A stretch of DNA of 64,000 nucleotides from Hafnia alvei (GCF_964063325.1 NZ_OZ061315.1:4588001-4652000); one strand, 5' to 3'; shown: positions 52,123-62,278, counted from the stretch's first letter. Made by a program: numbers and translations. The notes: generated from the letters alone by a model not told the origin.

Positions 52123-54428
52123 TAGTCACGCTCATCAGGAGACAAACGGCGACGACGTAAGATCCGCAGCAAACGCCATAGCACAATGGCCAGCAGCACC
52201 ACGCTCACCGCAGACAGCACGGCAACCAGAATCGGGTGAGTCGAGAATACATGCCACAGACGTTCCCACCACGGCAGATGCCCCACGTAGTAAACATCGC
52301 CCACGCGCAGACTGTTCACCCCAGACTCACGAATGACCACAACAGAACCCGACATAGAGGCTTTCTTACCGCTGTCGATCATCGCGTTATTAAGCAGGCT
52401 ATAACCACGTGGGCTATCGGCCAGTAATGCCACAACGCTGCGCTGATCGTGATACGGAGACTGGAAGCCAATCACCGCCGCCATGGCACCGTCAGAGCGA
52501 ATGGTGGTCTGCGAGTCAGGCTTCATCGCAGAAGCTTCTGGCATGATGGTATCGAGATTAGGCTGACGCATCGGCATCTTGACCCAGCTTTCCGTTGCAT
52601 CTACCAGCAGGTCGATTTTGTCGTCCTGTTTTAATGCATCAGGAATAGAGCCGATCAATAGCACATCGGTATCTTTATCTTTCACCTGTGCCCAGTCATC
52701 GGTCAGCGATACATTCAGCGCTGGGAAACCGGTTTGTGCGCCAATGCTGCCCAAAGCGTTTAGCATGGCCGTTACCTGAGCCGGCGTGGATTGTTTACCC
52801 ACCACCACTTCAGTTTCTGACAAATCGGCTAACCGACTGAACGGGAATCCGGCATTAGCAAATGAGCGTAAATCCGGCATCGCCATGAAGTGGCGGTAGC
52901 CTGAGAAATCGATGGTTGAAGTGCCGTCAATGGCCACCGTGTTAGGGACAGGCTGTGAAGTCACACAGCTATCCATCGAACCACCGGAAATCGGGTTCGC
53001 GTAGTCAAAATCAAAGCGTAGCTGATTACTTGCGCCCAGCTTCAAGGCTGGAATGGCCACGTCGGTGTTTTTATCAATCAGCCCTTGGAACAACGGCAGC
53101 CGCATTAGCAATGCGCCTTTATCTTGCTCAGGCACCAAATTGAACGATTGAATAAACTGATTGTTCAGGCTGATCCGCATGCGGGAACCGTCTTCTGTCG
53201 CAGGCGACGTGTAACGATACTTCATACGCATATCAATGCCGGTACTACGGATCAAGAACAGGTCTGGCGGCAGATTTAACGTTACGCTAATCGGCGACGG
53301 TTCTAGGCCTGTCGCTTGCAACTGTTCCGCATAAGTTTGCAGCTCAGAGAACGTCATTGGGCGATCGGTACGCACCCAGTTTGGCGCATCGTATGGCACA
53401 CGAGGCGTCAGAGTTTTAACGCCCTCAACCTCAACGCTTTCGCCGCGGAACAGAATGTTACCTTGCGCAATACCGCGTACCGCCGTCATCAGATCTTTAT
53501 CATCACGACCCAGCACCAGCAGCAATTTCACATACGGATTATCTGGACGGCTGATCATCTCAACCACCGGCCCATTCACGGCAGGATAGTCGCGCAGGAA
53601 ATCAGGGCGCTTATCGTTAGTCGCAAACACTACGCCGTGTTTTTCCGGCAGTTGGTTAAACAGAACCGGGAAGTTTTGCCCACGCCATTGCGCTTTGCTA
53701 CCAAACCAAGATGCCAGCACGCCCGCAGCGCGTTGTTCTGACAAGTTAGGCTGACCGGCAAAGACGATAGGCAGCGTTAGCGCACTGTAATCACGAGCGT
53801 CAAAGAAAGGTTCAGGGAAATGCGACAAATCATTTTTCAGCGGCAAACCTTGGTAAGTCAGGCTGATGGAGCTGTTTTTACCGACGTCCAACCAGAGTGC
53901 GGTACTCGCTGGGTTCTCACAAACGGCACGATAGTGACCAACAAACTCTAAGCGCACGCGGTTAAAATCGCTGATGTAACGAGAATCAATCGGCACCTGT
54001 GCGCTGTTTTTCTTACCCAACTGCTCTCTAGCGATCGGCAACACGCCCATCAGTTCATCGTTAAGAAAAACTTTTACCTGAGACTCCACGGGGAATAGCG
54101 CAGGCGACGGCGTAAACTCTAAGTTCAGCATCGCATTCGATACCACTTCATCGCTACGCACGCCAAATTCAAATTGACCGGTAGGATCAACGCCGCGCAA
54201 ATGCATACTGCCCGGCGCCGGTGCAATCTTAGCGAAGGTTAAGTTAACGTCACGCGTCGGGATCCCAACAACCTGAGGTGCCGGCACGGCGGGATCGGTC
54301 AATGCGGTCGTAGCGGCATTTGTGGTCGCCACATTTTCTGGTTCGGTGACAGGAGACACCGGCTCAGCATGCACCAAGGTGCTAATACCCAATGCCACAG
54401 CAGTTAGCCAAAATATTTTTTTATTCAT
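52122..54428 (-). CDS. bcsB: Cellulose synthase regulatory subunit BcsB
   Basis: The 768-aa periplasmic subunit has a signal peptide (IFWLTAVALGISTLVHA) and four alternating carbohydrate-binding and flavodoxin-like domains. Marks include LRGVDPTGQFEFGVRSDEVV, MLNLEFTPSPALFPV, VRLEFVGHYRAVCENP and the C-terminal membrane anchor ILVAVLSAVSVVLLAIVLW. It docks on BcsA and guides the glucan. I start at the ATG at 54428, matching E. coli BcsB; a GTG at 54467 is possible. It lies 138 bp after bcsA. Confidence 0.95.
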   Translation of the reverse strand: MNKKIFWLTAVALGISTLVHAEPVSPVTEPENVATTNAATTALTDPAVPAPQVVGIPTRDVNLTFAKIAPAPGSMHLRGVDPTGQFEFGVRSDEVVSNAMLNLEFTPSPALFPVESQVKVFLNDELMGVLPIAREQLGKKNSAQVPIDSRYISDFNRVRLEFVGHYRAVCENPASTALWLDVGKNSSISLTYQGLPLKNDLSHFPEPFFDARDYSALTLPIVFAGQPNLSEQRAAGVLASWFGSKAQWRGQNFPVLFNQLPEKHGVVFATNDKRPDFLRDYPAVNGPVVEMISRPDNPYVKLLLVLGRDDKDLMTAVRGIAQGNILFRGESVEVEGVKTLTPRVPYDAPNWVRTDRPMTFSELQTYAEQLQATGLEPSPISVTLNLPPDLFLIRSTGIDMRMKYRYTSPATEDGSRMRISLNNQFIQSFNLVPEQDKGALLMRLPLFQGLIDKNTDVAIPALKLGASNQLRFDFDYANPISGGSMDSCVTSQPVPNTVAIDGTSTIDFSGYRHFMAMPDLRSFANAGFPFSRLADLSETEVVVGKQSTPAQVTAMLNALGSIGAQTGFPALNVSLTDDWAQVKDKDTDVLLIGSIPDALKQDDKIDLLVDATESWVKMPMRQPNLDTIMPEASAMKPDSQTTIRSDGAMAAVIGFQSPYHDQRSVVALLADSPRGYSLLNNAMIDSGKKASMSGSVVVIRESGVNSLRVGDVYYVGHLPWWERLWHVFSTHPILVAVLSAVSVVLLAIVLWRLLRILRRRRLSPDERD

Positions 54429-54566
54429 CGCATTATCATCATGTTGAGCCAATGTCTGAGTCACCACTTTACTCTTCGTATTTCATTGCACAGAGAGTCT
54501 CCGCTGCGCCTTGAAATCAATGAATAAAGAAAAGTCCCGAAACGCTTATTATTTTTTCCTGCCTAC

Positions 54567-57140
54567 TTAAGCTCTGCTCACCCCACGTGGAATAAACGAC
54601 ACCGTCCACGCAACCAGAGTGGTAAATCCAACAAACACGCTACGCAAAACTGGCGGTGCATAGTCGGCAAGGCTTTGATAGCCACGGAAGCCGAGTTTCA
54701 AAATATCCACCAAGCTCTCGACCGGTTTATCTTCGGCAAAACTGTCTTGCCACAGCGCCCACGTATCTGCGCGGGCAAACGTACACTGAATAAACTCAAT
54801 GTGCTGGGCTACGCTCATGTTATCCATGCGCAAACCGGCTTTTTGTCCGAAGACACGCGTCACCTTGGATGGGAATGAATACTCCTGCTGCCCACGTTTA
54901 AGCATCAGAGTAATATTTTCACCATCGTTGAGCACATTGCCTGAGCGTAGCTCAATTCCCACGCCACCATCAGAATAGTCACGCAGCGTACAAGGGAAAA
55001 TATGGCCGTCTTTTCGCGCAATTGCGGCAGGCATCGCAATTTCGACACGGTGAGACTGGCGAACCTGCTTAGTTTCAACCGATACCGCCACGGCACCGCC
55101 TAAAATGACCATGTTGTAGAACACCCACACCATACTCATCGCCACCGTCCAGATTTCATCTTCTGGCCCGAATGACATACGCCAAATTCCCAGAATCAGC
55201 CCGGCAAAGTTCAGCAGAACCAAAATCAGATACGGGCGGGTAATCACCCAGTCAACGTGCTGATGCTCAACCAAGCCACCTTTGGCGGTAACGTTAAATT
55301 TCCCTTTATGCGGATTAAATAGCGCCACCGTAGTTGGACGAGCGATGTACCACGCCAGAACCGTTTCGTAGATTTCACTCCAAAACGAATGGCGATACTT
55401 GCCTTGGATTTTTGAGTTGGTCAGGCTGGAATGCACAATGTGCGGAATAACATACAAGGCGATAGCCAGCGCTGGGGCAAAAATAATGTAGGCGTGCATC
55501 AGCAAGAACGCCAACGGTGCGGTTAAGAAGATAAGTCGCGGGATACCCGATAAGAAATGCAGCATGGCGTTGGCATAGCAAATACGCTGCGCTAGCTTTA
55601 ACCCTTTGCCAAATAACGGATTATCCAAACGGAAAATCTGCACCATGCCGCGCGCCCAGCGAATACGTTGACCAATATGAGCCGACAGACTCTCCGTGGC
55701 TAAACCCGCCGCCTGTGGAATACGGATATAGGCCGATGTCCATCCGCGACGGTGTAAACGTAACGAGGTATGCGCATCTTCCGTCACGGTTTCTACGGCA
55801 ATTCCGCCCACTTCATCCAGTGCAGTGCGTCGTAATACGGCACATGAACCGCAGAAGAAGGTTGCATCCCACATATCGTTGCCGTCTTGCAGCAAGCCGT
55901 AGAACAGAGTGCCTTCATTCGGCGTGCGGCGGAAACGGCCAAGGTTACGTTCAAAAGGATCGGGAGAGAAAAAGTGATGCGGCGTCTGCATCATGCCGAG
56001 CTTTTTGTCTTTAAAGAACCAGCCCAGCGTTAACTGTAGGAATGAACGCGTTGGCACGTGGTCGCAGTCGAAAATCGCTACGAATTCGCCTGTCGCCTGC
56101 TTTAGGGCATTATTGATGTTCCCTGCTTTAGCATGCTCATGCGTCGTTCGGGCAACATACTTAATACCTACCGTTTCAGCAAATTCACGAAACTCTTCAC
56201 GGCCACCGTCGTCCAGCAGCCAGATATTCAACTTTTCTTTCGGCCAGTCAATGCCCAACGCCGCGTAGATCGTTGGTTTAACCACGCTCATGTCTTCGTT
56301 GTAGGTGGGCACCATAATATCAATGGTTGGCCACGACTTAACGTCTTCCGGCATCGGTGCTGGCTGGCGATTAAGCGGCCAAATGGTTTGGAAATATCCC
56401 AGAACCAACACCACCCACGCATAGGTCTCTGCGGCTAGCAGCAGCAGCCCACAGATTAAACTGACCGGGTCGTCCCAGTTCAACGTTGAGGTATAACGCC
56501 ACCAGATATAACGGCAGGAAACCGTTAACGACAGCACAATCATCATCAAAGACGAGAACCGCCCTGGAATTCGGCGCACCACCATGGCGATGCCCCATAG
56601 CAGCAGCACAAAAACAAACTGGGAACTTAAATCGAATGGTTGTGAGATACACAACAACGCGAGGATGGTAGAGAAAACGCACATCACGCCTAAAATAATA
56701 CGCCGTACGCCCTGCCCTAAACGGTTAAAAGCCTCTTCAGACTCTTCGGCTCCGTGTTCCTGCACTTTATCAGGCAGGCTTTTCAGCCACTCATGGTAGC
56801 GATTATGCAGGCCTTTAAAACGCTCACCCAAGCCATACCTTTTTGCCGAGCGATGCATCGAGAACACGATCAGCCATAGGCTCTGAATGGCATAACGAAC
56901 GATATCTAATGGGCGTGGACGCTGTGCATCAATATGGGGGAAAAGTGTGGTTTGTTGGCTACGGATCTGCTGCCAGCGTGGAGATTCTAGCTTTAGGAAA
57001 AACCATGCCATTGCCAGCCAAAAACAGCCCAGCGCTGCGCCAAGGCGAGAAGCCTCATTATACTGACGATATTGGCGATAGCGTTCGGCCAACGTCTGAC
57101 GCACCGGCGTCATTAAAAACAGATCGAGTATCCACCTCAT
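54567..57140 (-). CDS. bcsA: Cellulose synthase catalytic subunit BcsA
   Basis: The 857-aa GT2 synthase makes beta-1,4-glucan from UDP-glucose and extrudes it. Catalytic motifs are present: NIWLLDDGGREEF, FDCDHVPTRSF, FFCGSCAVLRR, VTEDAHTS and QRIRWARGMVQ (QxxRW). The C-terminal PilZ domain has the RxxxR switch (RQSHRVEI) and DYSDGGVGIE, so c-di-GMP activation is intact. About eight membrane helices frame these. It overlaps bcsQ by 4 bp (ATGA). Confidence 0.97.
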   Translation of the reverse strand: MRWILDLFLMTPVRQTLAERYRQYRQYNEASRLGAALGCFWLAMAWFFLKLESPRWQQIRSQQTTLFPHIDAQRPRPLDIVRYAIQSLWLIVFSMHRSAKRYGLGERFKGLHNRYHEWLKSLPDKVQEHGAEESEEAFNRLGQGVRRIILGVMCVFSTILALLCISQPFDLSSQFVFVLLLWGIAMVVRRIPGRFSSLMMIVLSLTVSCRYIWWRYTSTLNWDDPVSLICGLLLLAAETYAWVVLVLGYFQTIWPLNRQPAPMPEDVKSWPTIDIMVPTYNEDMSVVKPTIYAALGIDWPKEKLNIWLLDDGGREEFREFAETVGIKYVARTTHEHAKAGNINNALKQATGEFVAIFDCDHVPTRSFLQLTLGWFFKDKKLGMMQTPHHFFSPDPFERNLGRFRRTPNEGTLFYGLLQDGNDMWDATFFCGSCAVLRRTALDEVGGIAVETVTEDAHTSLRLHRRGWTSAYIRIPQAAGLATESLSAHIGQRIRWARGMVQIFRLDNPLFGKGLKLAQRICYANAMLHFLSGIPRLIFLTAPLAFLLMHAYIIFAPALAIALYVIPHIVHSSLTNSKIQGKYRHSFWSEIYETVLAWYIARPTTVALFNPHKGKFNVTAKGGLVEHQHVDWVITRPYLILVLLNFAGLILGIWRMSFGPEDEIWTVAMSMVWVFYNMVILGGAVAVSVETKQVRQSHRVEIAMPAAIARKDGHIFPCTLRDYSDGGVGIELRSGNVLNDGENITLMLKRGQQEYSFPSKVTRVFGQKAGLRMDNMSVAQHIEFIQCTFARADTWALWQDSFAEDKPVESLVDILKLGFRGYQSLADYAPPVLRSVFVGFTTLVAWTVSFIPRGVSRA

Positions 57141-57892
57141 ACCGCCGACCCATCGGCAACGTTGCCATCAGCATCAAAGTGCAGCAAACACCAGTTGGCA
57201 AGCGTCATAATTTCTTCAGTTGCTAGAGAGTGAGGGTAATACTCACCGATTGGCTGCTTGGCGGCGCTCGCCTCAGCCATCGCTTCATCACGATGAATCA
57301 CCATGGGCAATAGCGAAGGCAGACTTTGCAGCCACAGCTGATAGATATCTTCTTGTAGTTTACTGGTGGCGAGCAGTTGGTTAGCGAGCAGGAAAGTTCC
57401 CTGCGGCAACGCCTGCTGATGTAGACGTGTATGACAGTTGGTGTCAGGAACAATAACGTTAATCACGCCATCGGCAAGAGACGTAAAATGTTGTGCCAGC
57501 GGATGCATGCCGTTTGGCACATCCAGCAAAATCCAGTTATAGCGCCCACTGGCACGCAATGTAGGAATGTTTTGCGCCCAGTGTGTCCAACGGTCAATAT
57601 CCGTGAAAAATTGCGCATGTTCATCTGCGCTAATCTGCCCGAAAGGCAGGAAATCAAGCAGGTCGGTGTAACGCAGTGCCGCATCTTGCCACGCAGTACC
57701 ATCAAATTCAGCACGCGCCCAGCCGTTCGTATGGGTGAAATCAGTATTAAAGTGCATACGTAGCAAATTCGCTGGAGTAACGTCGATAACCAGCACAGAC
57801 TCACCCAGTTGCTGCAATCCCCACGCTAACGCTGAGGTGATAGATGTGGTTCCCACCCCCCCTCGCATTCCCTGTAAAGCAATAATTGCCAT
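57137..57892 (-). CDS. bcsQ: Cellulose biosynthesis protein BcsQ (ParA/MinD-like)
   Basis: The 251-aa SIMIBI-type ATPase has a deviant Walker A motif (MRGGVGTTSITSALAWGL), where the usual catalytic lysine positions read Arg and Thr as in E. coli BcsQ, and the switch-like NWILLDVPNGM. BcsQ partners with BcsR and BcsE to assemble the synthase at the pole. The gene is full length, unlike the truncated allele of E. coli K-12. It overlaps bcsR (TAATG) and bcsA. Confidence 0.95.
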   Translation of the reverse strand: MAIIALQGMRGGVGTTSITSALAWGLQQLGESVLVIDVTPANLLRMHFNTDFTHTNGWARAEFDGTAWQDAALRYTDLLDFLPFGQISADEHAQFFTDIDRWTHWAQNIPTLRASGRYNWILLDVPNGMHPLAQHFTSLADGVINVIVPDTNCHTRLHQQALPQGTFLLANQLLATSKLQEDIYQLWLQSLPSLLPMVIHRDEAMAEASAAKQPIGEYYPHSLATEEIMTLANWCLLHFDADGNVADGSAV

Positions 57893-58089
57893 TACTTAGC
57901 GCTCCCTGCAAATTGCATCAGCTCCGCCAAAAGAGGCCAGCGACGGATCACTTCATTCATATGTTCTTGTCTAGAGATATCAACATAGTCGATTTTGGGA
58001 ATAGAAAATGCTTTGCTTAAGGCCGCAATATCATTTTGAAAAGTGAACGTGGGGCTATTCTCAATCGGATTATTTCTTTTATCATTCAT
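57892..58089 (-). CDS. bcsR: Cellulose biosynthesis protein BcsR
   Basis: This 65-aa protein is the first gene of the leftward operon. It ends with EVIRRWPLLAELMQFAGSAK and contains IPKIDYVDISRQEHM, as in E. coli BcsR (YhjR). BcsR stabilises BcsQ and tunes c-di-GMP-dependent activation. It is divergent from bcsE across a 288-bp A+T-rich spacer. Confidence 0.93.
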   Translation of the reverse strand: MNDKRNNPIENSPTFTFQNDIAALSKAFSIPKIDYVDISRQEHMNEVIRRWPLLAELMQFAGSAK

Positions 58090-58377
58090 TCTGCTATCCG
58101 TGAAAAATCGGCTATGGTTTATGATTATAGCTAGATAAAGAAAAGCTGTTGCTACAATATAATAGCGAGAACATATCAGTCTTAGTAATTTGTCGTGAAT
58201 TATTTATAATGTTACATTCCTTTATGCTTTTTCGCTAGTAAACTGATGCCCTTCAAATAATCGACGTTACAGCAAAACAGCAAGCAAAAGAATTTCGTGT
58301 GGCTAAGATAAATCTGTCAATTCGATAAAAACATCAGCTTTACTGGGCATAATCACATTCAGAGAAATTAAACTCTT
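58090..58377. promoter_or_regulatory. Divergent bcsRQABZC / bcsEFG promoter region
   Basis: This A+T-rich spacer separates the two divergent cellulose operons and must hold both promoters. I could not assign individual -10 or -35 elements with confidence. Confidence 0.55.
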
Positions 58378-59940
58378 ATGGCGCTATCGTTTTCTCTTGG
58401 GGTTCATCAACTATGGGATGAACTTCTCATTATGCAGGCTCCTGGTCTCTACTGGGTGAGCGCAGACCGTGAAGTTGATGCCAAAAGCTTTTGCCAGCAG
58501 GTTATTTCTAGCCAGCCTGCGGAAACACGCGCGGCATTAATCAGCGTTAATCATCCTCCGCAGGACATCATCAGCGCCAACTACGCTCATGGCCCCGACA
58601 AGCTTCCTATCTATTCGCTGCCCGAAAATAAAAAAGCGTTATTTCAGCTGACTGAAGATTTGATGCGGGGTTTAAACCCGAAAAACCGCCTGTTGGTACT
58701 GTTAACTCCCTCCAGTATTTGGGAACAATTACAGCCTTATGAGCTGACCGACTGGATGAGAAATACCGCCCGCTGGCTGCGCCAACAAAATTGCACGCTA
58801 TTGATTTTAGATTACGGAAAAAGTGCGAATAATCAAAGAGCAACGCTACAATCTCAACACCGCACCCTATGCGGCCTTGCGAGCCTGCGTTGGCTGCAGG
58901 ATCTGCACCGTTATGACGTGGCGTATTGGTGTAACCAAAATGGTGTAACCGCTCAGCAAGACGTCAGCGTCTATTTTGATGAGCAAGGTTGGCATGCGCA
59001 AGAAGATACGTCTCAGGCACCACAGCCGCGCAACGATGAACAGCTCTATCTCGCTCATAAAGGCGTGCTGGAAGGCGCACCACCGTTATCAGAACATTGG
59101 CACCTGTTTGAAAGCAATTTGGCACTGTTTAATGCAGCCTATGCAGCACAAGCCTCAACGCTGGTATTTCAGCTTTCGAACAGCGATCAGCTCGATGCGC
59201 TCGCACGCAACATTCACACCTTACGTCGTCAACGCGGCAAGATTATTAAATTAGTGGTACGCGAAAGCGCCCCTTGCCTGCGTTTTAGCGATGAGCGCTT
59301 GCTACTCGCCTGCGGGGCGAACCTGATTGTGCCGCATAATGCGCCGCTTTCACGCTGTTTGACTATGTTAGAAGGGATTCAGGGGCAAACCTATCCACGC
59401 CATGTTCCTGCAGATATTAATTTGCTCATCGATGCAATGCGCCCACTGAATTTGAAAGGATATATTCCTTACAATCCTTTCTGTGAAACGTTGATATCAT
59501 TGATGAATAACGCATTATTACCAGAAGACAGCAAAGGAATTCTGGTGGCATTGCGCCCAGTACCTGGACTTCGCACCGAACAAGCTCTCACGCTCTGTCG
59601 TGCTCGTCGCTTTGGAGATTTAGTCACTATTGATGAGAATCGGCTAACACTGTTCCTTTCATCATGCAGAATCAATGACTTAGATGTTGCTCTTAAACAC
59701 ATCTTCCCACTGCCGGTTGAAGAAGTTTTCTCCAACCGCATGGTCTGGTATCAAGACAAACTGATCATCACGGAACTGCAGCAAATGCAGCTTAATAAGC
59801 CATCCAACTGGCATCTTTCCGACAGACTCGCGCCGTTGGTCAGCAATAAAAGCAATCCAGTGGCCGAAGAACATGCACCTCGGCATTCGCCGCAGCCTAT
59901 CAGCCTGTCTCTGGCCTTACATCAGGAGCGTGCTGAATGA
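58378..59940 (+). CDS. bcsE: c-di-GMP-binding cellulose regulator BcsE
   Basis: The 520-aa protein begins with the BcsE N-terminal domain (LWDELLIMQAPGLYWVSADR). A RecA-like region follows, then the C-terminal GIL domain. The c-di-GMP site RxGD is present as RARRFGDLVTIDENRLTLFL near residue 415, next to SSCRINDLDVALKHIF. BcsE binds c-di-GMP and interacts with BcsF and BcsRQ for full cellulose output. It overlaps bcsF by 4 bp. Confidence 0.96.
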   Translation: MALSFSLGVHQLWDELLIMQAPGLYWVSADREVDAKSFCQQVISSQPAETRAALISVNHPPQDIISANYAHGPDKLPIYSLPENKKALFQLTEDLMRGLNPKNRLLVLLTPSSIWEQLQPYELTDWMRNTARWLRQQNCTLLILDYGKSANNQRATLQSQHRTLCGLASLRWLQDLHRYDVAYWCNQNGVTAQQDVSVYFDEQGWHAQEDTSQAPQPRNDEQLYLAHKGVLEGAPPLSEHWHLFESNLALFNAAYAAQASTLVFQLSNSDQLDALARNIHTLRRQRGKIIKLVVRESAPCLRFSDERLLLACGANLIVPHNAPLSRCLTMLEGIQGQTYPRHVPADINLLIDAMRPLNLKGYIPYNPFCETLISLMNNALLPEDSKGILVALRPVPGLRTEQALTLCRARRFGDLVTIDENRLTLFLSSCRINDLDVALKHIFPLPVEEVFSNRMVWYQDKLIITELQQMQLNKPSNWHLSDRLAPLVSNKSNPVAEEHAPRHSPQPISLSLALHQERAE

Positions 59941-60158
59941 TGAACGGTACGGATATACTGCAACTTATCGTGCTTTGCGCGGTGATTTTGCTGCCATTAG
60001 GCTACTATTTGCGTAAAAAATTACCGATGCTGCTTCAGTCGGTACGTCAGGTTTTATTCACGCCACGCTATTTGAAATCCGAGGGGATCTTGCGGCGTAA
60101 TACTCGTTTACAACGTAACACTTCAGTCACGGTAGACCGTAAAAATGATCAAAAATAG
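59937..60158 (+). CDS. bcsF: Cellulose biosynthesis membrane protein BcsF
   Basis: The 73-aa protein has a single transmembrane helix (ILQLIVLCAVILLPLGYYL) and a basic cytoplasmic tail (RKKLPMLLQSVRQVLFTPRY). It is slightly longer than the E. coli protein of 63 aa. BcsF recruits BcsE to the membrane and connects to BcsG. It starts in the ATGA overlap with bcsE and overlaps bcsG by 14 bp. Confidence 0.94.
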   Translation: MMNGTDILQLIVLCAVILLPLGYYLRKKLPMLLQSVRQVLFTPRYLKSEGILRRNTRLQRNTSVTVDRKNDQK

Positions 60159-61812
60159 TAATACCAAAAACAATATAGCGGACCTGTGGCACTACTGGCG
60201 TGGACTAGGCGGTTGGAATTTTTATTTTCTGCTTAAGTTTGCCCTTTTATGGTTTGGCTATCTCAACTTTGATGCGCTTTCCAACCTGATTTTCCTCGCT
60301 TTTTTGCTTTTCCCTCTGCCAAATACGCGTTTGCACCGCTGGCGTAATTGGATTGCGATCCCTATTGGTATTGGTCTGTTTTATCACGACACCTGGTTAC
60401 CGGGGATCAACAGTATTATGAGCCAAGGTTCACAGTTGGCTGGCTTCTCGGCCTCCTATCTGCTGGATTTGGTGAATCGCTTTATTAACTGGAAGATGAT
60501 TGGCGTTGGTTTCGTGATGCTGGTCGGCTACCTGTTTATCTCACAGTGGATCCGCATTACGGTATTCGTGGTAGGTGCGCTCGTTTGGCTGAACGTGTTG
60601 CAAATTGCTGGCCCTGCGATCTCATTAACTCCTGATATTACGAGTAATAATACCGAGGCAGCATCAACGACCAACGCCAATGCAGGCTCGGCGCCAGCCG
60701 CCGCGTCAGGTGATCTACCGGCACAAACGGCGCCACCGGATAGCAAGAACTTGTCGGCTTATCTCGATGCGTTCTATGCCAGTGAAAAACAGCGTCAAAC
60801 TCAGTTCCCAGCAACGCTACCGACTGATGCACAACCCTTTGATTTGCTGATTATCAACATCTGTTCTTTAGCATGGTCTGACGTTGATTCGATTGGCTTG
60901 CAGGATCATCCGCTGTGGAAACACTTCGATATTCTGTTTAAAAACTTCAACTCAGCCACTGCCTACAGTGGTCCGGCGTCTATCCGCTTGTTACGCGCCA
61001 GCTGCGGGCAGCCTTCACATAAAGAACTTTATTCAGCCGCAGGCCAGCAGTGCTATCTAATGGATAATTTAGCTAAGCTAGGCTTTGGTCAGAACCTGAT
61101 CATGGACCACAGCGGTAAATTCGGTAACTACTTGGAAGACTTGCGTAAATATGCCGATTTGCAGCCACCGTTAGAGTCTCAGGCCGGTATCTCAAACGAG
61201 CTGACTTCCTTTGACGGCGAGCCCATCTTCAACGATCTCGAAGTGCTGCAACGCTGGGAGCAAACGGTTGAAAAATCAGGGGATGCGCGTACCGCAACCT
61301 TCTTTAACCTGATACCGCTGCACGATGGCAACCGAATGGTTGGCAGCAGTAAGGTCGCCGACTATAAGCCTCGCGCTCAGAAACTGTTTGATCAGTTGGA
61401 TACTTTCCTTACCCAACTGGAGAAATCAAGCCGTAAAATTATGGTTGTGGTTGTACCTGAACATGGTGCCGCGCTAGTAGGGGATAAAATGCAGATGTCT
61501 GGCCTGCGCGATATACCAAGCCCAAGCATCACTCACGTTCCCGTGGGCATCAAGTTTATCGGCATGAAAGCACCACAACCTACTGAAATCGTTGTCGATC
61601 AGCCAAGCAGCTATCTGGCACTTTCCGAGCTGGTTGCCCGCTCCGTTGACGGCAAACTCTTCACCGAGGCAAGCGTGAATTGGCAGGATCTGCTGAAAGG
61701 ATTACCACAAACTGCGCCAGTTTCAGAAAACGATAATGCCATTGTTATTCAGTATCAGGGCAAGCCTTACATTCGCCTCAACGGCGGTGATTGGGTTCCT
61801 TACCCGCAATAA
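60145..61812 (+). CDS. bcsG: Cellulose phosphoethanolamine transferase BcsG
   Basis: The 555-aa enzyme adds phosphoethanolamine to cellulose in the periplasm. It has four to five N-terminal helices (FYFLLKFALLWFGYLN, then VGFVMLVGYLFI and VFVVGALVWLNVL). An Ala/Thr-rich linker leads to an alkaline-phosphatase-like catalytic domain. ATAYSGPASIRLLRASCGQ carries the nucleophile Ser, and VPEHGAALVGDKMQMSGLRD holds Glu and His metal ligands. All features match E. coli BcsG. Confidence 0.96.
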   Translation: MIKNSNTKNNIADLWHYWRGLGGWNFYFLLKFALLWFGYLNFDALSNLIFLAFLLFPLPNTRLHRWRNWIAIPIGIGLFYHDTWLPGINSIMSQGSQLAGFSASYLLDLVNRFINWKMIGVGFVMLVGYLFISQWIRITVFVVGALVWLNVLQIAGPAISLTPDITSNNTEAASTTNANAGSAPAAASGDLPAQTAPPDSKNLSAYLDAFYASEKQRQTQFPATLPTDAQPFDLLIINICSLAWSDVDSIGLQDHPLWKHFDILFKNFNSATAYSGPASIRLLRASCGQPSHKELYSAAGQQCYLMDNLAKLGFGQNLIMDHSGKFGNYLEDLRKYADLQPPLESQAGISNELTSFDGEPIFNDLEVLQRWEQTVEKSGDARTATFFNLIPLHDGNRMVGSSKVADYKPRAQKLFDQLDTFLTQLEKSSRKIMVVVVPEHGAALVGDKMQMSGLRDIPSPSITHVPVGIKFIGMKAPQPTEIVVDQPSSYLALSELVARSVDGKLFTEASVNWQDLLKGLPQTAPVSENDNAIVIQYQGKPYIRLNGGDWVPYPQ

Positions 61813-61834
61813 CACGCCATCTTTAGACGGCTAG

Positions 61835-61862
61835 AAGGGCTCCCAAATGGGAGCCTTTTTCT
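61835..61862 (+). terminator. bcsEFG terminator
   Basis: GGCTCCC (61838-61844) pairs with GGGAGCC (61849-61855), followed by TTTTTC. Confidence 0.92.
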
Positions 61863-62195
61863 TGCGCCTATCGCTATAAAAAACATGTTTTCACATTATG
61901 CCAATATATGTTTACATATACAGGAAATATATCTTCCCCGAGTAGACGTTATTTTAATATGGATATTTTAATGCATCATTAACCCAACAATATATATCTG
62001 TAAATACACGTACACTTAGAATAACGGCAGCCGACAATTAAGACGGATACTATTAACATCCGTTAGGATATTTCTAGTTAAGAAAAATTTCCCAGAGCGC
62101 TAGCAGACTAATAAATCTGATTTCTCTTTTTTTTGCATGCTAATAGTTACCTCCTGTACAGAGTTACTTATAAAAATATGCTCATCCTTTTTACA

Positions 62196-62222
62196 TAAAA
62201 AAAGAGCCTATATAAGGCTCTT
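62196..62222 (-). terminator. dpp operon terminator
   Basis: AAGAGCCT (62202-62209) pairs with AGGCTCTT (62215-62222); the minus strand continues with a T run. Confidence 0.9.
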
Positions 62223-62231
62223 CAAATAAAC

Positions 62232-62278
62232 ATTTATACCTGCGTTACTTCGAGATGCGTAGGCGGGAGGCGGGGTAT
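62232..62278. repeat. Intergenic repeat remnant (copy E)
   Basis: ATACCTGCGTTACTTCGAGA matches the inverted right arm of the 21001-21073 family. The stretch ends GGGGTATA, giving terminal TATACC/GGTATA symmetry. It directly follows the dppF stop codon. Confidence 0.5.
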
